Source: a bacterium (GTDB lineage Bacteria; Chloroflexota; Dormibacteria; UBA8260; Bog-877). Taken from it: a DNA stretch of 9,154 nucleotides. Shown piece after piece: positions 1 to 6,185 of this stretch (its first letter is position 1; each line of letters begins with the position of its first letter). Where the stretch lies: the NCBI GenBank assembly GCA_021817185.1, contig JAKAVU010000106.1, forward strand, positions 1 through 9,154, written 5' to 3'. The position numbers and the translations under genes were made by a program. The notes under the pieces are model-generated. The model had not been told where the DNA came from and did not search any database. It saw nothing but the letters and a program-made list of their open reading frames with translations.

Positions 1-221
1 AACCTTCCGCTGACCTGAGACGGGTCTTCTGGCGCCAGCTCCGGATCCTGGGGTCGATGATGGGCACCCGCTCCGAGTTCGTGTCCCTGCTCTCCTGGGC
101 AGAGCTCGGTGGGGTCCACCCCCTCATCGACTCCACGTTCCCGCTCGCCCAGGCGGACCAGGCGTTCGTCAAACTGGCCTCCGGCTCGTTCACCGGGAAG
201 GTCGTGGTGACAGTCGGGTGA
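1..221 (+). CDS. Zinc-type alcohol dehydrogenase / quinone reductase (MDR family), C-terminal fragment
   Basis: This is the 3' end of a gene cut by the window edge, read from base 3 to the TGA at 219-221 (72 residues). The visible protein has an Arg-Arg-Val-Phe-Trp-Arg-Gln-Leu segment, then a Gly-Ser-Met-Met-Gly-Thr turn, then a His-Pro-Leu-Ile-Asp stretch leading to 'FPLAQADQAFVKLASGSFTGKVVV'. That order is typical of the last 70 or so residues of medium-chain dehydrogenase/reductases, where the Rossmann domain returns to the catalytic domain. The family oxidises alcohols or reduces quinones and enones with NAD(P)H in the cytosol. The catalytic zinc ligands and the nucleotide-binding motif lie outside the window, so substrate and zinc dependence cannot be judged. 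The next gene starts 58 nt downstream on the same strand, so co-transcription is possible. Confidence 0.8.
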   Translation, partial: PSADLRRVFWRQLRILGSMMGTRSEFVSLLSWAELGGVHPLIDSTFPLAQADQAFVKLASGSFTGKVVVTVG

Positions 222-235
222 GGGCGGCGGTCGTC

Positions 236-265
236 GGGGCCGGCCCCGGTTCCTCGGCCGGCCCC
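236..265 (+). terminator. GC hairpin between the dehydrogenase and the MFS gene, possible terminator
   Basis: GGGGCCGG at 236-243 can pair perfectly with CCGGCCCC at 258-265, giving an 8-bp all-GC stem with a 14-nt loop. The segment 236-247 is also a perfect 12-bp palindrome by itself. The hairpin sits just after the dehydrogenase stop and before the transporter start. No U-tract follows, so it is at best an atypical terminator or an RNA 3'-end stabiliser. GC-rich genomes produce such stems by chance. Confidence 0.3.
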
Positions 266-279
266 CGCGGTGGCGGACG

Positions 280-1527
280 GTGAGCTCCGGCACTAACGCT
301 CCCCGGCCGGAGTCAACCCACTGGTTCAGCCGGGGGGTGGCCAGTGTCGGACTCACCAGCTTCTTCTCCGACTCCGGCCATGAGATCGCGACCGCCGTGC
401 TGCCCACCTTCCTGGTGTCGGTCCTGCACTCCAGCGCGGCCACCCTGGGTCTGATCGAGGGGATCAGTGACGCCCTCACCGGGGTGGCCAAGCTGGTGTC
501 CGGTCCGCTTGCCAACGAGCAACGACGGCGCGGGCGGCTGGCGAGCAGCGGCTACCTGGGGACGGCGCTCGCGACCGGGGCGATCGGGCTCTGCGTCGCC
601 GCCTGGCAGGTGGGGGTCCTGCGCGCCCTGGCCTGGACGTCGCGGGGGATGCGCTCGCCGGCGCGCGACAGTCTGCTGGCGTCCCTGGCCCCCAAAACCG
701 GCTACGGACGGGCCTTCGGGGTGGAGCGGGCCGGGGACAACCTGGGCGCGGTGGTCGGGCCGCTGCTCGCGGCCGGGCTCGTGGCCTGGGTGGGGATTCG
801 TCCCGCCATCTACTTCGCGTTCGTCCCGGGAGCGCTGGCGGCGGTGGCGATCTCAGTCGCGGCCCGGGAGGCGCGCCGTCAGGGACACAGCGTTGTCCCG
901 CGGCGACTGCGGCTCGAGCTCTCCGCCATGCGTGAGGCGGGGGCGGTGCGCGCGCTCGTTCCCATCGCCCTCTTCGAGCTGGGCAACGTCGCCACCACCC
1001 TGCTCATCCTGCGGGCCACCCAGCTGCTGCACAACGGCACCACCACCCTTGCCCTGGCGACCCTGCTGGCGATCCTCCTGTACAGCGGGCACAATGCCAG
1101 CGCCGCGGTGGTGGCGCTGCTGGGGGGCCATTGGCTGGATCGGACCGACGCGCGCCTGGTCTTCGCCACCGGGGCTGGTCTCTACATCCTCGCCTACGCC
1201 GGCTTCGCGCTGCCGATGCGGGCCCCCCTGCTGCTTCTGCTGGCCTTCCTGCTGGCCGGTGCGGGGATCGGCCTGGCCGAGACCGCGGAGTCGACCGTGT
1301 TCGCGCGGCTATTGCCCGATCATCTGCGCGGGAGCGGCTACGGCCTCCTGGGGGCGACCCAGGCGGTGGGGGACTTCACCTCCTCCGCAGTGGTCGGGCT
1401 CCTCTACGTCGCGGTCTCGCCCACCGTCGGATTCGGCTATGCGGCGGCCTGGATGGCGCTATCCCTGACCACCGTGCTCGGCTCACAGCGCCTCGCCAAG
1501 GGCGTCAACCCGGGGGCTTCTGCCTGA
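280..1527 (+). CDS. Major facilitator superfamily (MFS) transporter
   Basis: A 415-residue integral membrane protein, the usual length for a 12-helix MFS carrier, with hydrophobic segments through the whole chain. The loop after helix 2 (residues 75-86, 'GPLANEQRRRGR') fits MFS motif A, but the usual aspartate is asparagine. Residues 121-134 ('SRGMRSPARDSLLA') and 144-164 ('RAFGVERAGDNLGAVVGPLLA') match conserved blocks of a bacterial MFS_1 subgroup in which a Gly-Arg-Gly-x-Arg-Thr-Pro-x-Arg-Asp segment precedes an 'R-A-x-D-x-x-G-A-x-x-G-P' helix. It probably exports a small molecule using the proton gradient; the substrate cannot be read from the sequence. The GTG at 280 is the first in-frame start and keeps the full first helix, but there is no clear Shine-Dalgarno sequence. 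A GTG at 337 is the nearest alternative. The next gene has its own promoter and riboswitch, so this gene is probably not part of that unit. Confidence 0.85.
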   Translation: MSSGTNAPRPESTHWFSRGVASVGLTSFFSDSGHEIATAVLPTFLVSVLHSSAATLGLIEGISDALTGVAKLVSGPLANEQRRRGRLASSGYLGTALATGAIGLCVAAWQVGVLRALAWTSRGMRSPARDSLLASLAPKTGYGRAFGVERAGDNLGAVVGPLLAAGLVAWVGIRPAIYFAFVPGALAAVAISVAAREARRQGHSVVPRRLRLELSAMREAGAVRALVPIALFELGNVATTLLILRATQLLHNGTTTLALATLLAILLYSGHNASAAVVALLGGHWLDRTDARLVFATGAGLYILAYAGFALPMRAPLLLLLAFLLAGAGIGLAETAESTVFARLLPDHLRGSGYGLLGATQAVGDFTSSAVVGLLYVAVSPTVGFGYAAAWMALSLTTVLGSQRLAKGVNPGASA

Positions 1528-1550
1528 GCGTCTCCGCCGGTTCCCGCTTC

Positions 1551-1559
1551 TGATACATT
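1551..1559 (+). promoter_or_regulatory. Extended -10 promoter for the riboswitch-dynamin transcript
   Basis: TGATACATT fits an extended -10 element (TGn followed by TAnnnT at 1554-1559) and stands out in GC-rich surroundings. No good -35 hexamer lies 16-18 bp upstream, which is tolerated when the TG extension is present. A start about 6-7 nt downstream would fall at 1565-1566, exactly where stem P1 of the aptamer begins. That fit supports the call. This is inference from position and motif only. Confidence 0.5.
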
Positions 1560-1560
1560 C

Positions 1561-1616
1561 GGTCACGGCGATGAGGCCCGCTGCCGCCGGGGTGTCCCGG
1601 CTGATGGCTTCTACTG
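1561..1616 (+). promoter_or_regulatory. Fluoride riboswitch (crcB RNA motif) aptamer
   Basis: Stem P1 is CGGCG (1566-1570) paired with CGCTG (1579-1583, one G-U). It closes the loop ATGAGGCC (1571-1578). Stem P2 is GCCGGG (1586-1591) paired with CCCGGC (1596-1601) around a GTGT loop. The 3' strand TGATGGCTTCTACTG (1602-1616) follows. GAGGCC in the P1 loop (1573-1578) pairs with GGCTTC (1606-1611, one G-U), giving the pseudoknot that defines this fold. From memory, the loop plus the start of P1's 3' strand, and 15 of 16 bases of the 3' strand, match the crystallised Thermotoga petrophila fluoride aptamer. In this family the ATG and TGATG segments hold three metal ions around one fluoride ion, and binding usually turns expression on. 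The joiner between P1 and P2 is only about 2 nt and lacks the usual adenosines, so binding may be altered. The controlled gene starts 27 nt downstream. Confidence 0.85.
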
Positions 1617-1636
1617 GGATCCAGCAACCCAGGGGA
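1614..1636 (+). promoter_or_regulatory. Riboswitch expression platform: hairpin overlapping the Shine-Dalgarno sequence
   Basis: CTGGG at 1614-1618 uses the last bases of the aptamer and can pair with CCCAG at 1628-1632. The second arm covers the first bases of the Shine-Dalgarno sequence AGGGGA (1631-1636). Aptamer 3' tail and platform stem therefore compete for the same bases. Without fluoride the hairpin would hide the ribosome binding site; with fluoride the tail is held by the aptamer and translation can start. There is no U-tract, so translational rather than transcriptional control is more likely. The stem is only 5 bp, and CTGG/CCAG inside it (1614-1617 with 1621-1624) is an alternative pairing. 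Confidence 0.5.
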
Positions 1637-1643
1637 AATCGTG

Positions 1644-3404
1644 ATGGCGGAGCGCCTCTTCCAAGCGGCCGGAGACCGGGTCGACTCGAGCGCCCCGGGC
1701 TTCTTGGCCGAATGGCAAGCTCGGCGGGAGCAGCTGGCGGCAATCCTGAACGAGCTGGCGGATCTCGCCCAGGGACGGGACGATCCGCAGCAGGCTGAGC
1801 GCTGCTCAGCCGGTTCTGTGAGGCTCACCGAGGGGAGGCTCACCCTGGCGATCCTGGGGGAGTTCAAGCGCGGCAAGAGCACCCTGATCAACTCCCTCCT
1901 GGGAGCGGAGGTGATGCCCGTGGGGGTCATCCCCATGACCTCGGTCCCGCTGCTGGTTCAGCATGGCGACGAGCCGCAGCTGATCGTGGAGTTCGAGTCG
2001 GGAGAGCGGCGGCGGATCGACCTCGGGGAGCTGCGCGAGTACGCGACCGAGAGCGGGAATCCGGGCAACCACCACCGGGTGCGCCAGGTGGAGGTGGCGC
2101 ACCCGGCCGCGCTCCTTCGCTCAGGGGTCGTTCTGGTGGACACCCCGGGCATTGGCTCGATCCATGCTCACAACACTCGGGTCGCCTATCAGCTGCTGGC
2201 TCGCGCCGACGCCGCGATCTTCGTGCTCTCGGTCGACAGCCCGGCGAGCCAGGCTGAGCTGGACTTCCTGGCTGCGGCCAGAGCGCAGGTCAGCCACCTG
2301 ATCTTCGCCCTCAACAAGGTCGACCTCCTTAGTGCCGCGGAGCTGGACCAGTCGAGCCGATTCGTGCAGTCCGCGTTGGAGCGGGTGGTGCCCCGCGAGG
2401 GCCTCCGTCTCCACCGTATATCGGCGCGGCTGCGCGACCAGGGCTTTCGAACCCTCGCGGCCGAGCTGGAGCAGTTCTTGGCGGTGGAGCGCGGCCGCTT
2501 CCTCCTCCGGCGGGCCGCCGACGTGGCGGATGCCGCCCTCCGCGAGGAACGCCGGGCGGTGCAGCTGGAGCAGGCGGCGCTGGCCCTGTCGGCGTCCGAG
2601 TCGGAAGGGCGGCTTGCCGCCCTCCAAGAGCGGCTCAAGGAGATCTCGCGCTCGGAGGTGGAGGTGGTGGAGCTGCTGAGCGGCGACATCCGGCGGTTGG
2701 TGGCAGGGACTCTGGAGCCCGCGATCGAGCGGTTCCGCAGGCGAGGGGAGGCGAGCACGCGCGCTGCGGTGGAGGCGGAGCTCGCCGCCGGCCGGGCCGG
2801 CCTGCGCCCGCGGCTGGAGCGGCGTCTCGCGGCGGTTGTGGCCGATGAGGTCGCCGGCTTCGTCCCCCGGCTGGATGTCGAGCTCGAGGAGGGCCTGGCG
2901 GCGGTGGCACGAGGTCATGCGGAGCGGGCCAACCGCCTCATGGCCGAGGTCGCCAAGGCGACCGCCGAGCTGTTCGATGTGCCGCCCGACCGACTGTCCC
3001 TGGCTCCTAGTCTGAAACCGAGCAGTGGCCGGCTCGTCCTCACCGAGTTCGAGGACCTGGCCCTTGGGCGCATCTCCTCCGCGTTGAAGGGGGCGGTGCC
3101 GGGATCGCTCGGGCGCGGCCTGGCGCGTCGCGACGCCCTGGCCCGCGGCGAGGAGCTGGTCGACCGCCACTGCGGCCGGATCCACCATGACGCGCTGGAA
3201 CGGTTGAAGGAGCGAGAGCAGGAGTGGCGGCGCGAGTTGAAGGCTGCGCTGGAAGAATCCGAAGCGGTGGCGCGCCGAGCGGTGGCCGCCGCGGCTGCGG
3301 TCCGGTCCACCGATGCTCGCCAACAGGAGCTGGCCAAGGTCGCCCTGGACCGTCGCATGGAGCGGGTACGCGAACTCGAGACCCGGATTCGGGCCACGGA
3401 CTAG
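1644..3404 (+). CDS. Dynamin-like GTPase (bacterial dynamin family)
   Basis: A 586-residue protein with a dynamin-type GTPase domain and a long helical remainder. Seen directly: P-loop GEFKRGKST (residues 72-80), a switch I threonine in 'VIPMTS' (T99), switch II DTPG (166-169) and NKVD (224-227). The 'GxFxxGKST' P-loop and 'PxT' switch I are typical of bacterial dynamins rather than Ras-like or translation GTPases. Residues from about 270 onward are charged, Ala/Arg/Glu-rich helices fitting the neck and stalk bundle, with a likely coiled coil at the C-terminus. No clear transmembrane segment is visible; the glycine-bearing stretch 'LKGAVPGSLGRGLARRD' near residue 480 may be a paddle-like membrane contact. 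The family hydrolyses GTP while bending, fusing or stabilising membranes. ATG 1644 lies 7 nt after AGGGGA; GTG 1641 is the alternative. It stands alone between its own riboswitch leader and the arsR promoter, without the partner dynamin that many bacteria encode in tandem. Confidence 0.88.
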   Translation: MAERLFQAAGDRVDSSAPGFLAEWQARREQLAAILNELADLAQGRDDPQQAERCSAGSVRLTEGRLTLAILGEFKRGKSTLINSLLGAEVMPVGVIPMTSVPLLVQHGDEPQLIVEFESGERRRIDLGELREYATESGNPGNHHRVRQVEVAHPAALLRSGVVLVDTPGIGSIHAHNTRVAYQLLARADAAIFVLSVDSPASQAELDFLAAARAQVSHLIFALNKVDLLSAAELDQSSRFVQSALERVVPREGLRLHRISARLRDQGFRTLAAELEQFLAVERGRFLLRRAADVADAALREERRAVQLEQAALALSASESEGRLAALQERLKEISRSEVEVVELLSGDIRRLVAGTLEPAIERFRRRGEASTRAAVEAELAAGRAGLRPRLERRLAAVVADEVAGFVPRLDVELEEGLAAVARGHAERANRLMAEVAKATAELFDVPPDRLSLAPSLKPSSGRLVLTEFEDLALGRISSALKGAVPGSLGRGLARRDALARGEELVDRHCGRIHHDALERLKEREQEWRRELKAALEESEAVARRAVAAAAAVRSTDARQQELAKVALDRRMERVRELETRIRATD

Positions 3405-3463
3405 ATCCGGCTCCCGTGAGCGCCGCCGGCCGCGAACCACCACTGGCGCGGGGCTCAGGCGGG

Positions 3464-3492
3464 TTGACGAGCGCGCCCCCTTCGAGTAGGAT
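3464..3492 (+). promoter_or_regulatory. Sigma70-type promoter of arsR-ino1
   Basis: TTGACG (3464-3469) and TAGGAT (3487-3492) are separated by exactly 17 bp, close to the housekeeping sigma consensus. The predicted start is near 3499, giving a leader of about 27 nt before the GTG start of the regulator. It is the best promoter in the window. Because the regulator's stop codon abuts ino1, it should drive both genes. Confidence 0.7.
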
Positions 3493-3493
3493 G

Positions 3494-3511
3494 CATAAGG
3501 TGATCTTTATG
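3494..3511 (+). promoter_or_regulatory. Candidate ArsR operator overlapping the transcription start
   Basis: CATAA (3494-3498) and TTATG (3507-3511) form a 5-bp inverted repeat with an 8-bp centre, in a patch (about 3487-3526) far richer in A and T than the rest of the window. The dyad lies across the predicted start site, where a bound repressor would block transcription. ArsR-family dimers typically bind such imperfect dyads at their own promoters, so autoregulation by the downstream protein is the natural reading. The same patch also contains translation signals, which could partly explain its composition. Confidence 0.45.
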
Positions 3512-3525
3512 AAAGGTTTGTTTAA

Positions 3526-3969
3526 GTGAACTCCCCCGCTCCCTCTGAGGAGCTGCACCCGCTCCGACATGTGCTGTCGGGCGCCTCGCAGGCCGAGTGG
3601 GAGCTGGCCGCCTACTTCGAGGGGCTGGGCAATCCCACGCGGCTTAGGATCCTGGCGCGTCTGGCCCAGGTGAAGGAGGCCCGGGTGTCCGATGTGGCCA
3701 TGCTCTTGGGGATAAGCCAGCCGCGGATGTCGTGGCACCTGCGGCTGCTGCGCCGGGCCAGGATCGTGGTCACCAAGCGCGAGGGACGGGAGGTCTTCTG
3801 CCGCTTGGACCGCGACTCCATCGCCGCCAGCCTGCAGCGCTTCGCGGCACTGCTGGGGGGGGAGACCGAGATCAGAGCCGATGCCGTGCCCTCCACGGGC
3901 ACGACCGATGCCGTCAATCAGCCGCTTCCCAGCTCCGGCCGGGAGCGCACGCTTCCGGAGGTCATCTAG
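3526..3969 (+). CDS. ArsR-family winged-helix transcriptional regulator
   Basis: A 147-residue protein with one winged-helix domain. Residues 28-47 ('AAYFEGLGNPTRLRILARLA') are the typical first helices of ArsR proteins. Residues 54-61 and 64-76 ('SQPRMSWHLRLLR') form the helix-turn-helix with its recognition helix, and 'VVTKREGREVFCRL' (81-94) is the beta wing. The ELCVCDL-like metal site of arsenic/cadmium sensors is absent and the only cysteine is in the wing, so it is probably not a classical metal sensor. The last 35 or so residues are polar, unlike the domain. The GTG start follows GAAAGG (3511-3516) at 9 nt. GGAGG for ino1 lies inside its last codons (3957-3961) and its TAG touches ino1's ATG, so the two are almost certainly co-transcribed. 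It probably represses its own operon, which would make it a candidate sensor of inositol or phospholipid status; that role is inferred from position only. Confidence 0.85.
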   Translation: MNSPAPSEELHPLRHVLSGASQAEWELAAYFEGLGNPTRLRILARLAQVKEARVSDVAMLLGISQPRMSWHLRLLRRARIVVTKREGREVFCRLDRDSIAASLQRFAALLGGETEIRADAVPSTGTTDAVNQPLPSSGRERTLPEVI

Positions 3970-5154
3970 ATGAGCAGCAAGGTACGTGTCGCGATCATCG
4001 GTGTGGGCAACTGCGCCTCCTCGCTGATCCAGGGGGTTGAGTTCTACCGCAACGCCAAGGCGGAGGACTACGTCCCCGGCCTCATGCACGTCAACCTGGG
4101 CGGCTATCACGTGAACGACATCGAGTTCTCCGCCGCCTTCGACATCGACAAGGAGAAGGTGGGCTACGACCTCGGCGAGGCGATCTGGCGTGGCCAGAAC
4201 AACACCATCAAGTTCGCCGAGGTGGGCAAGCTCGGCGTGACGGTGCAGCGCGGCATGACCCACGACGGCCTGGGCAAGTACCTCTCCGAGGTGATTGTGA
4301 AGGCGCCGGGCCCGACCGCCGACATCGTCAAGATCCTGAAGGAGACCGGCACCGACGTGGTGGTCAACTACCTGCCGGTGGGGTCGGAGATGGCGACCAA
4401 GTGGTACACCGAGCAGATCCTGGAGGCGGGTTGCGCGATGGTGAACTGCATGCCGGTGTTCATCGGCCGCGAGCCGTACTGGCGGCAGCGCTTCGAGGAG
4501 AAGGGGCTGCCGATAATCGGTGACGACATCAAGTCCCAGGTCGGCTCCACCATCATCCACCGGGTCCTGACGCGGCTCTTCCAGGAGCGGGGGATCGAGC
4601 TGGAGCACACCTACCAGCTCAACTTCGGCGGCAACACCGACTTCCTGAACATGCTGGAGCGCGAGCGCCTGGTCAGCAAGAAGATCTCCAAGACCAATTC
4701 GGTGCTCTCCCAGATGGAGCACGAGATCGGCGCTGAGGACGTGCACATCGGCCCCAGCGACTACGTGCCGTGGCTCAAGGACCGCAAGTGGGCCCACATC
4801 CGGATGGAGGGCAAGGCCTTCGGAGAGGTGCCTCTCAGCGTCGATTTGAAGCTCGAGGTGCACGACTCGCCGAACTCCGCTGGGATCGTGATCGACGCCG
4901 TGCGCTGCTGCAAGCTCGGCCTCGATCGGGGCCTGTCCGGAGCGCTCGAGGGGCCGTCCTCCTACTTCATGAAGTCGCCCGCCTTTCAGGTCTCGGACGA
5001 GCGCGCCCACGAGCTCACCGAGCTCTTCATCCAGGGCAAGGTCGGGGCCGCCTGCATCAGCGATCCGGAGGCCCCGGTGCAGGGCCGCCCGACGGGAACC
5101 GCTCCCGCCGCGGTCCCCAGCATGGACCCGGCCCCGGTCAGCAGCCAAGCCTAG
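3970..5154 (+). CDS. ino1: Inositol-3-phosphate synthase (myo-inositol-1-phosphate synthase)
   Basis: A 394-residue NAD-dependent cytosolic enzyme converting D-glucose-6-phosphate to 1D-myo-inositol 3-phosphate, the first step of inositol lipid synthesis. The N-terminal Rossmann motif is '[16 protein letters not shown]' (residues 7-22). Other family blocks are 'NYLPVGSE' (133-140), '[14 protein letters not shown]' (185-198), '[11 protein letters not shown]' (218-228), 'SKTNSV' (240-245), '[11 protein letters not shown]' (264-274) and '[19 protein letters not shown]' (294-312). The lysines in these blocks include the expected catalytic ones. Length and sequence fit the short prokaryotic form (M. 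tuberculosis Ino1 is about 370 residues), not the eukaryotic form of over 500. The last 25-30 residues are a Pro/Ala/Ser-rich tail with no evident role. ATG 3970 has GGAGG at 8-nt spacing inside arsR. Its product is the expected substrate of the phosphatidyltransferase encoded at 8384-9073. Confidence 0.96.
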   Translation: MSSKVRVAIIGVGNCASSLIQGVEFYRNAKAEDYVPGLMHVNLGGYHVNDIEFSAAFDIDKEKVGYDLGEAIWRGQNNTIKFAEVGKLGVTVQRGMTHDGLGKYLSEVIVKAPGPTADIVKILKETGTDVVVNYLPVGSEMATKWYTEQILEAGCAMVNCMPVFIGREPYWRQRFEEKGLPIIGDDIKSQVGSTIIHRVLTRLFQERGIELEHTYQLNFGGNTDFLNMLERERLVSKKISKTNSVLSQMEHEIGAEDVHIGPSDYVPWLKDRKWAHIRMEGKAFGEVPLSVDLKLEVHDSPNSAGIVIDAVRCCKLGLDRGLSGALEGPSSYFMKSPAFQVSDERAHELTELFIQGKVGAACISDPEAPVQGRPTGTAPAAVPSMDPAPVSSQA

Positions 5155-5224
5155 CGGGGATTCGAGCCGCAGGCGCGGCGGTGGTGCCGGTGGTAGAGAT
5201 CAGCGTCCGGTCAGGGGCTGGCGC

Positions 5225-5232
5225 GGAGGGGG
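5225..5232 (+). promoter_or_regulatory. Strong Shine-Dalgarno sequence before a TTG start
   Basis: GGAGGGGG at 5225-5232 places GGAGG exactly 8 nt before TTG 5238, the same spacing as for ino1. The downstream candidates GTG 5292 and ATG 5298 have no comparable site. This is the main argument for starting the first acyltransferase at TTG 5238. Confidence 0.5.
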
Positions 5233-5237
5233 TCGCC

Positions 5238-6185
5238 TTGAGGGAAGAGGTAGGTTCGGCCCGGAGCCCGGGCTCCGGGTCGGCTGCGGGCGTGACGATG
5301 CGACGGGGGGAGACCCGCGCGATCGCGCTGCGCGCGGCCACCTGGCTCACCCGCCGCCTGCCCCGGCCGACCCGCTACTGGCTGGCCGACATGGGAGGCA
5401 ATGCCGCTCATGCCCTGCTGCGCCCGCGGGCGGCGGTCGCGGCGGAGAACTACCTGGCCTTCACCCGGGGCGACCGGCGGGCTGCCGCCCGCCTGACCCG
5501 GCGCGCCTTCGTGAACTACGCTCGCACCGTGATGGACTTTCTGGTTCTGGACGACCTGCTGGCCGAGGTGGTGAACGCCGATCCCCCACCGGTCACCGAT
5601 CCCCTGCGGCGGGCGCTGGCCCTCGGTCGCGGGGCGATCGTGGTCACGCCCCACTTCGGCAACTGGGACCTGGGGGCGGCGGTGACCACGGTGTGTGGTC
5701 GCCGGGTCTCGGCCGTCGCCGATCCCTTCGGCCCCCCCGCGGTCGACGAGCTGGTGCGCTCCATGCGGGAGCGTCTGGGGGTCCGGATTATCCCGACCGG
5801 TCCGCCCAGTGCCCGGGAGGCGCTGCGCGTCTTGCGTCGCGGCGAGGTGCTCTGCCTGGCGGCCGACATCGACCGTTCCGGGGCGGGCACCCCGGTGGAG
5901 TTTCTGGGGCGCGTGGTGTTCATGCCCGCCGGACCCGCCACCCTGGCGCTCAGGACCGGAGCGCCCCTGATCCCGGGGTACGTGCGCCGGCTGCCCAACT
6001 CGGGTCATGAGGCGGTGCTCTGGGATCCGATCTCGCCCCCCGGCCCCGGGGCATCCCCGGCCAGGGTCCGGGCGATGACCCAGGAGATGGCCGGGGCGTT
6101 CGAGGCCATGATCCGCCTCGATCCCTCCCAGTGGTTCGCCTTCCACCATCTGGTCGCCGGCCGGCCCGGCCCGCGAGAGGGATGA
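5238..6185 (+). CDS. LABLAT-family lipid acyltransferase 1 (PatA-like, phosphatidylinositol mannoside acyltransferase candidate)
   Basis: A 315-residue member of the lysophospholipid acyltransferase superfamily, lipid A/PIM acyltransferase branch (LABLAT). The catalytic H-x4-D motif is 'HFGNWD' (His139, Asp144), preceded by 'GRGAIVVTP'. The second family block is 'EFLGRVVFMPAGPATLALRTGAPLIPG' around residues 220-246, and 'WFAFHHL' near the end is the usual closing motif. These enzymes transfer an acyl chain from acyl-CoA or acyl-ACP to a glycolipid at the inner face of the cytoplasmic membrane. Next to pimA and pgsA, the likely acceptor is a phosphatidylinositol mannoside, as for mycobacterial PatA. 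The start is uncertain: TTG 5238 has the good ribosome binding site, while GTG 5292 or ATG 5298 would remove 18-20 residues that are not conserved-looking and span a perfect palindrome. Its TGA overlaps the next gene's ATG (ATGA). Confidence 0.85.
   Translation: MREEVGSARSPGSGSAAGVTMRRGETRAIALRAATWLTRRLPRPTRYWLADMGGNAAHALLRPRAAVAAENYLAFTRGDRRAAARLTRRAFVNYARTVMDFLVLDDLLAEVVNADPPPVTDPLRRALALGRGAIVVTPHFGNWDLGAAVTTVCGRRVSAVADPFGPPAVDELVRSMRERLGVRIIPTGPPSAREALRVLRRGEVLCLAADIDRSGAGTPVEFLGRVVFMPAGPATLALRTGAPLIPGYVRRLPNSGHEAVLWDPISPPGPGASPARVRAMTQEMAGAFEAMIRLDPSQWFAFHHLVAGRPGPREG
5260..5279 (+). repeat. Perfect 20-bp palindrome near the start of acyltransferase 1
   Basis: The 20 bases at 5260-5279 equal their own reverse complement (CCCGGAGCCC then GGGCTCCGGG). 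As RNA they form an 8-bp stem with a CCGG loop, extendable by one G-U pair. The element lies between the TTG 5238 and GTG 5292 candidate starts. It could be a translational or attenuation hairpin in the leader, a dyad binding site, or chance in GC-rich coding sequence. No U-tract follows. Confidence 0.5.

Noticed and set aside
467..1468. Second plus-strand open frame (333 codons) inside the MFS gene
   Set aside because: Trp/Arg/Ser/Pro-rich out-of-frame reading typical of GC-rich coding sequence; the MFS frame has the motifs and hydrophobic pattern.
1571..1798. Short plus-strand ORF starting inside the riboswitch (75 codons)
   Set aside because: Its ATG is the conserved ATG of the aptamer loop, and the frame runs out of phase into the dynamin gene. 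No homologous features are visible.
2121..3443. Minus-strand open frame (440 codons) opposite the dynamin gene
   Set aside because: A mirror frame of the GTPase gene with compositionally biased protein and no recognisable domain.
3405..3463. Possible terminator after the dynamin gene
   Set aside because: GAGCGCC (3418-3424) can pair only partly with GGCGC (3445-3449) or GCTC (3453-3456). The arms compete, the loops are long and there is no U-tract, so no terminator is called.
3040..5148. Long open frame on the minus strand (702 codons) opposite the dynamin gene's end, arsR and ino1
   Set aside because: It lies antisense to three well-supported genes and across a promoter. Its product is low-complexity, rich in His, Arg, Gly and Leu, as expected when GC-rich third positions are read backwards. 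No family motif is visible.
5155..5237. Separate promoter for the acyltransferase-pimA-pgsA genes
   Set aside because: TAGAGAT near 5194-5200 is only a partial -10 match with no matching -35. The leader may be read through from ino1.
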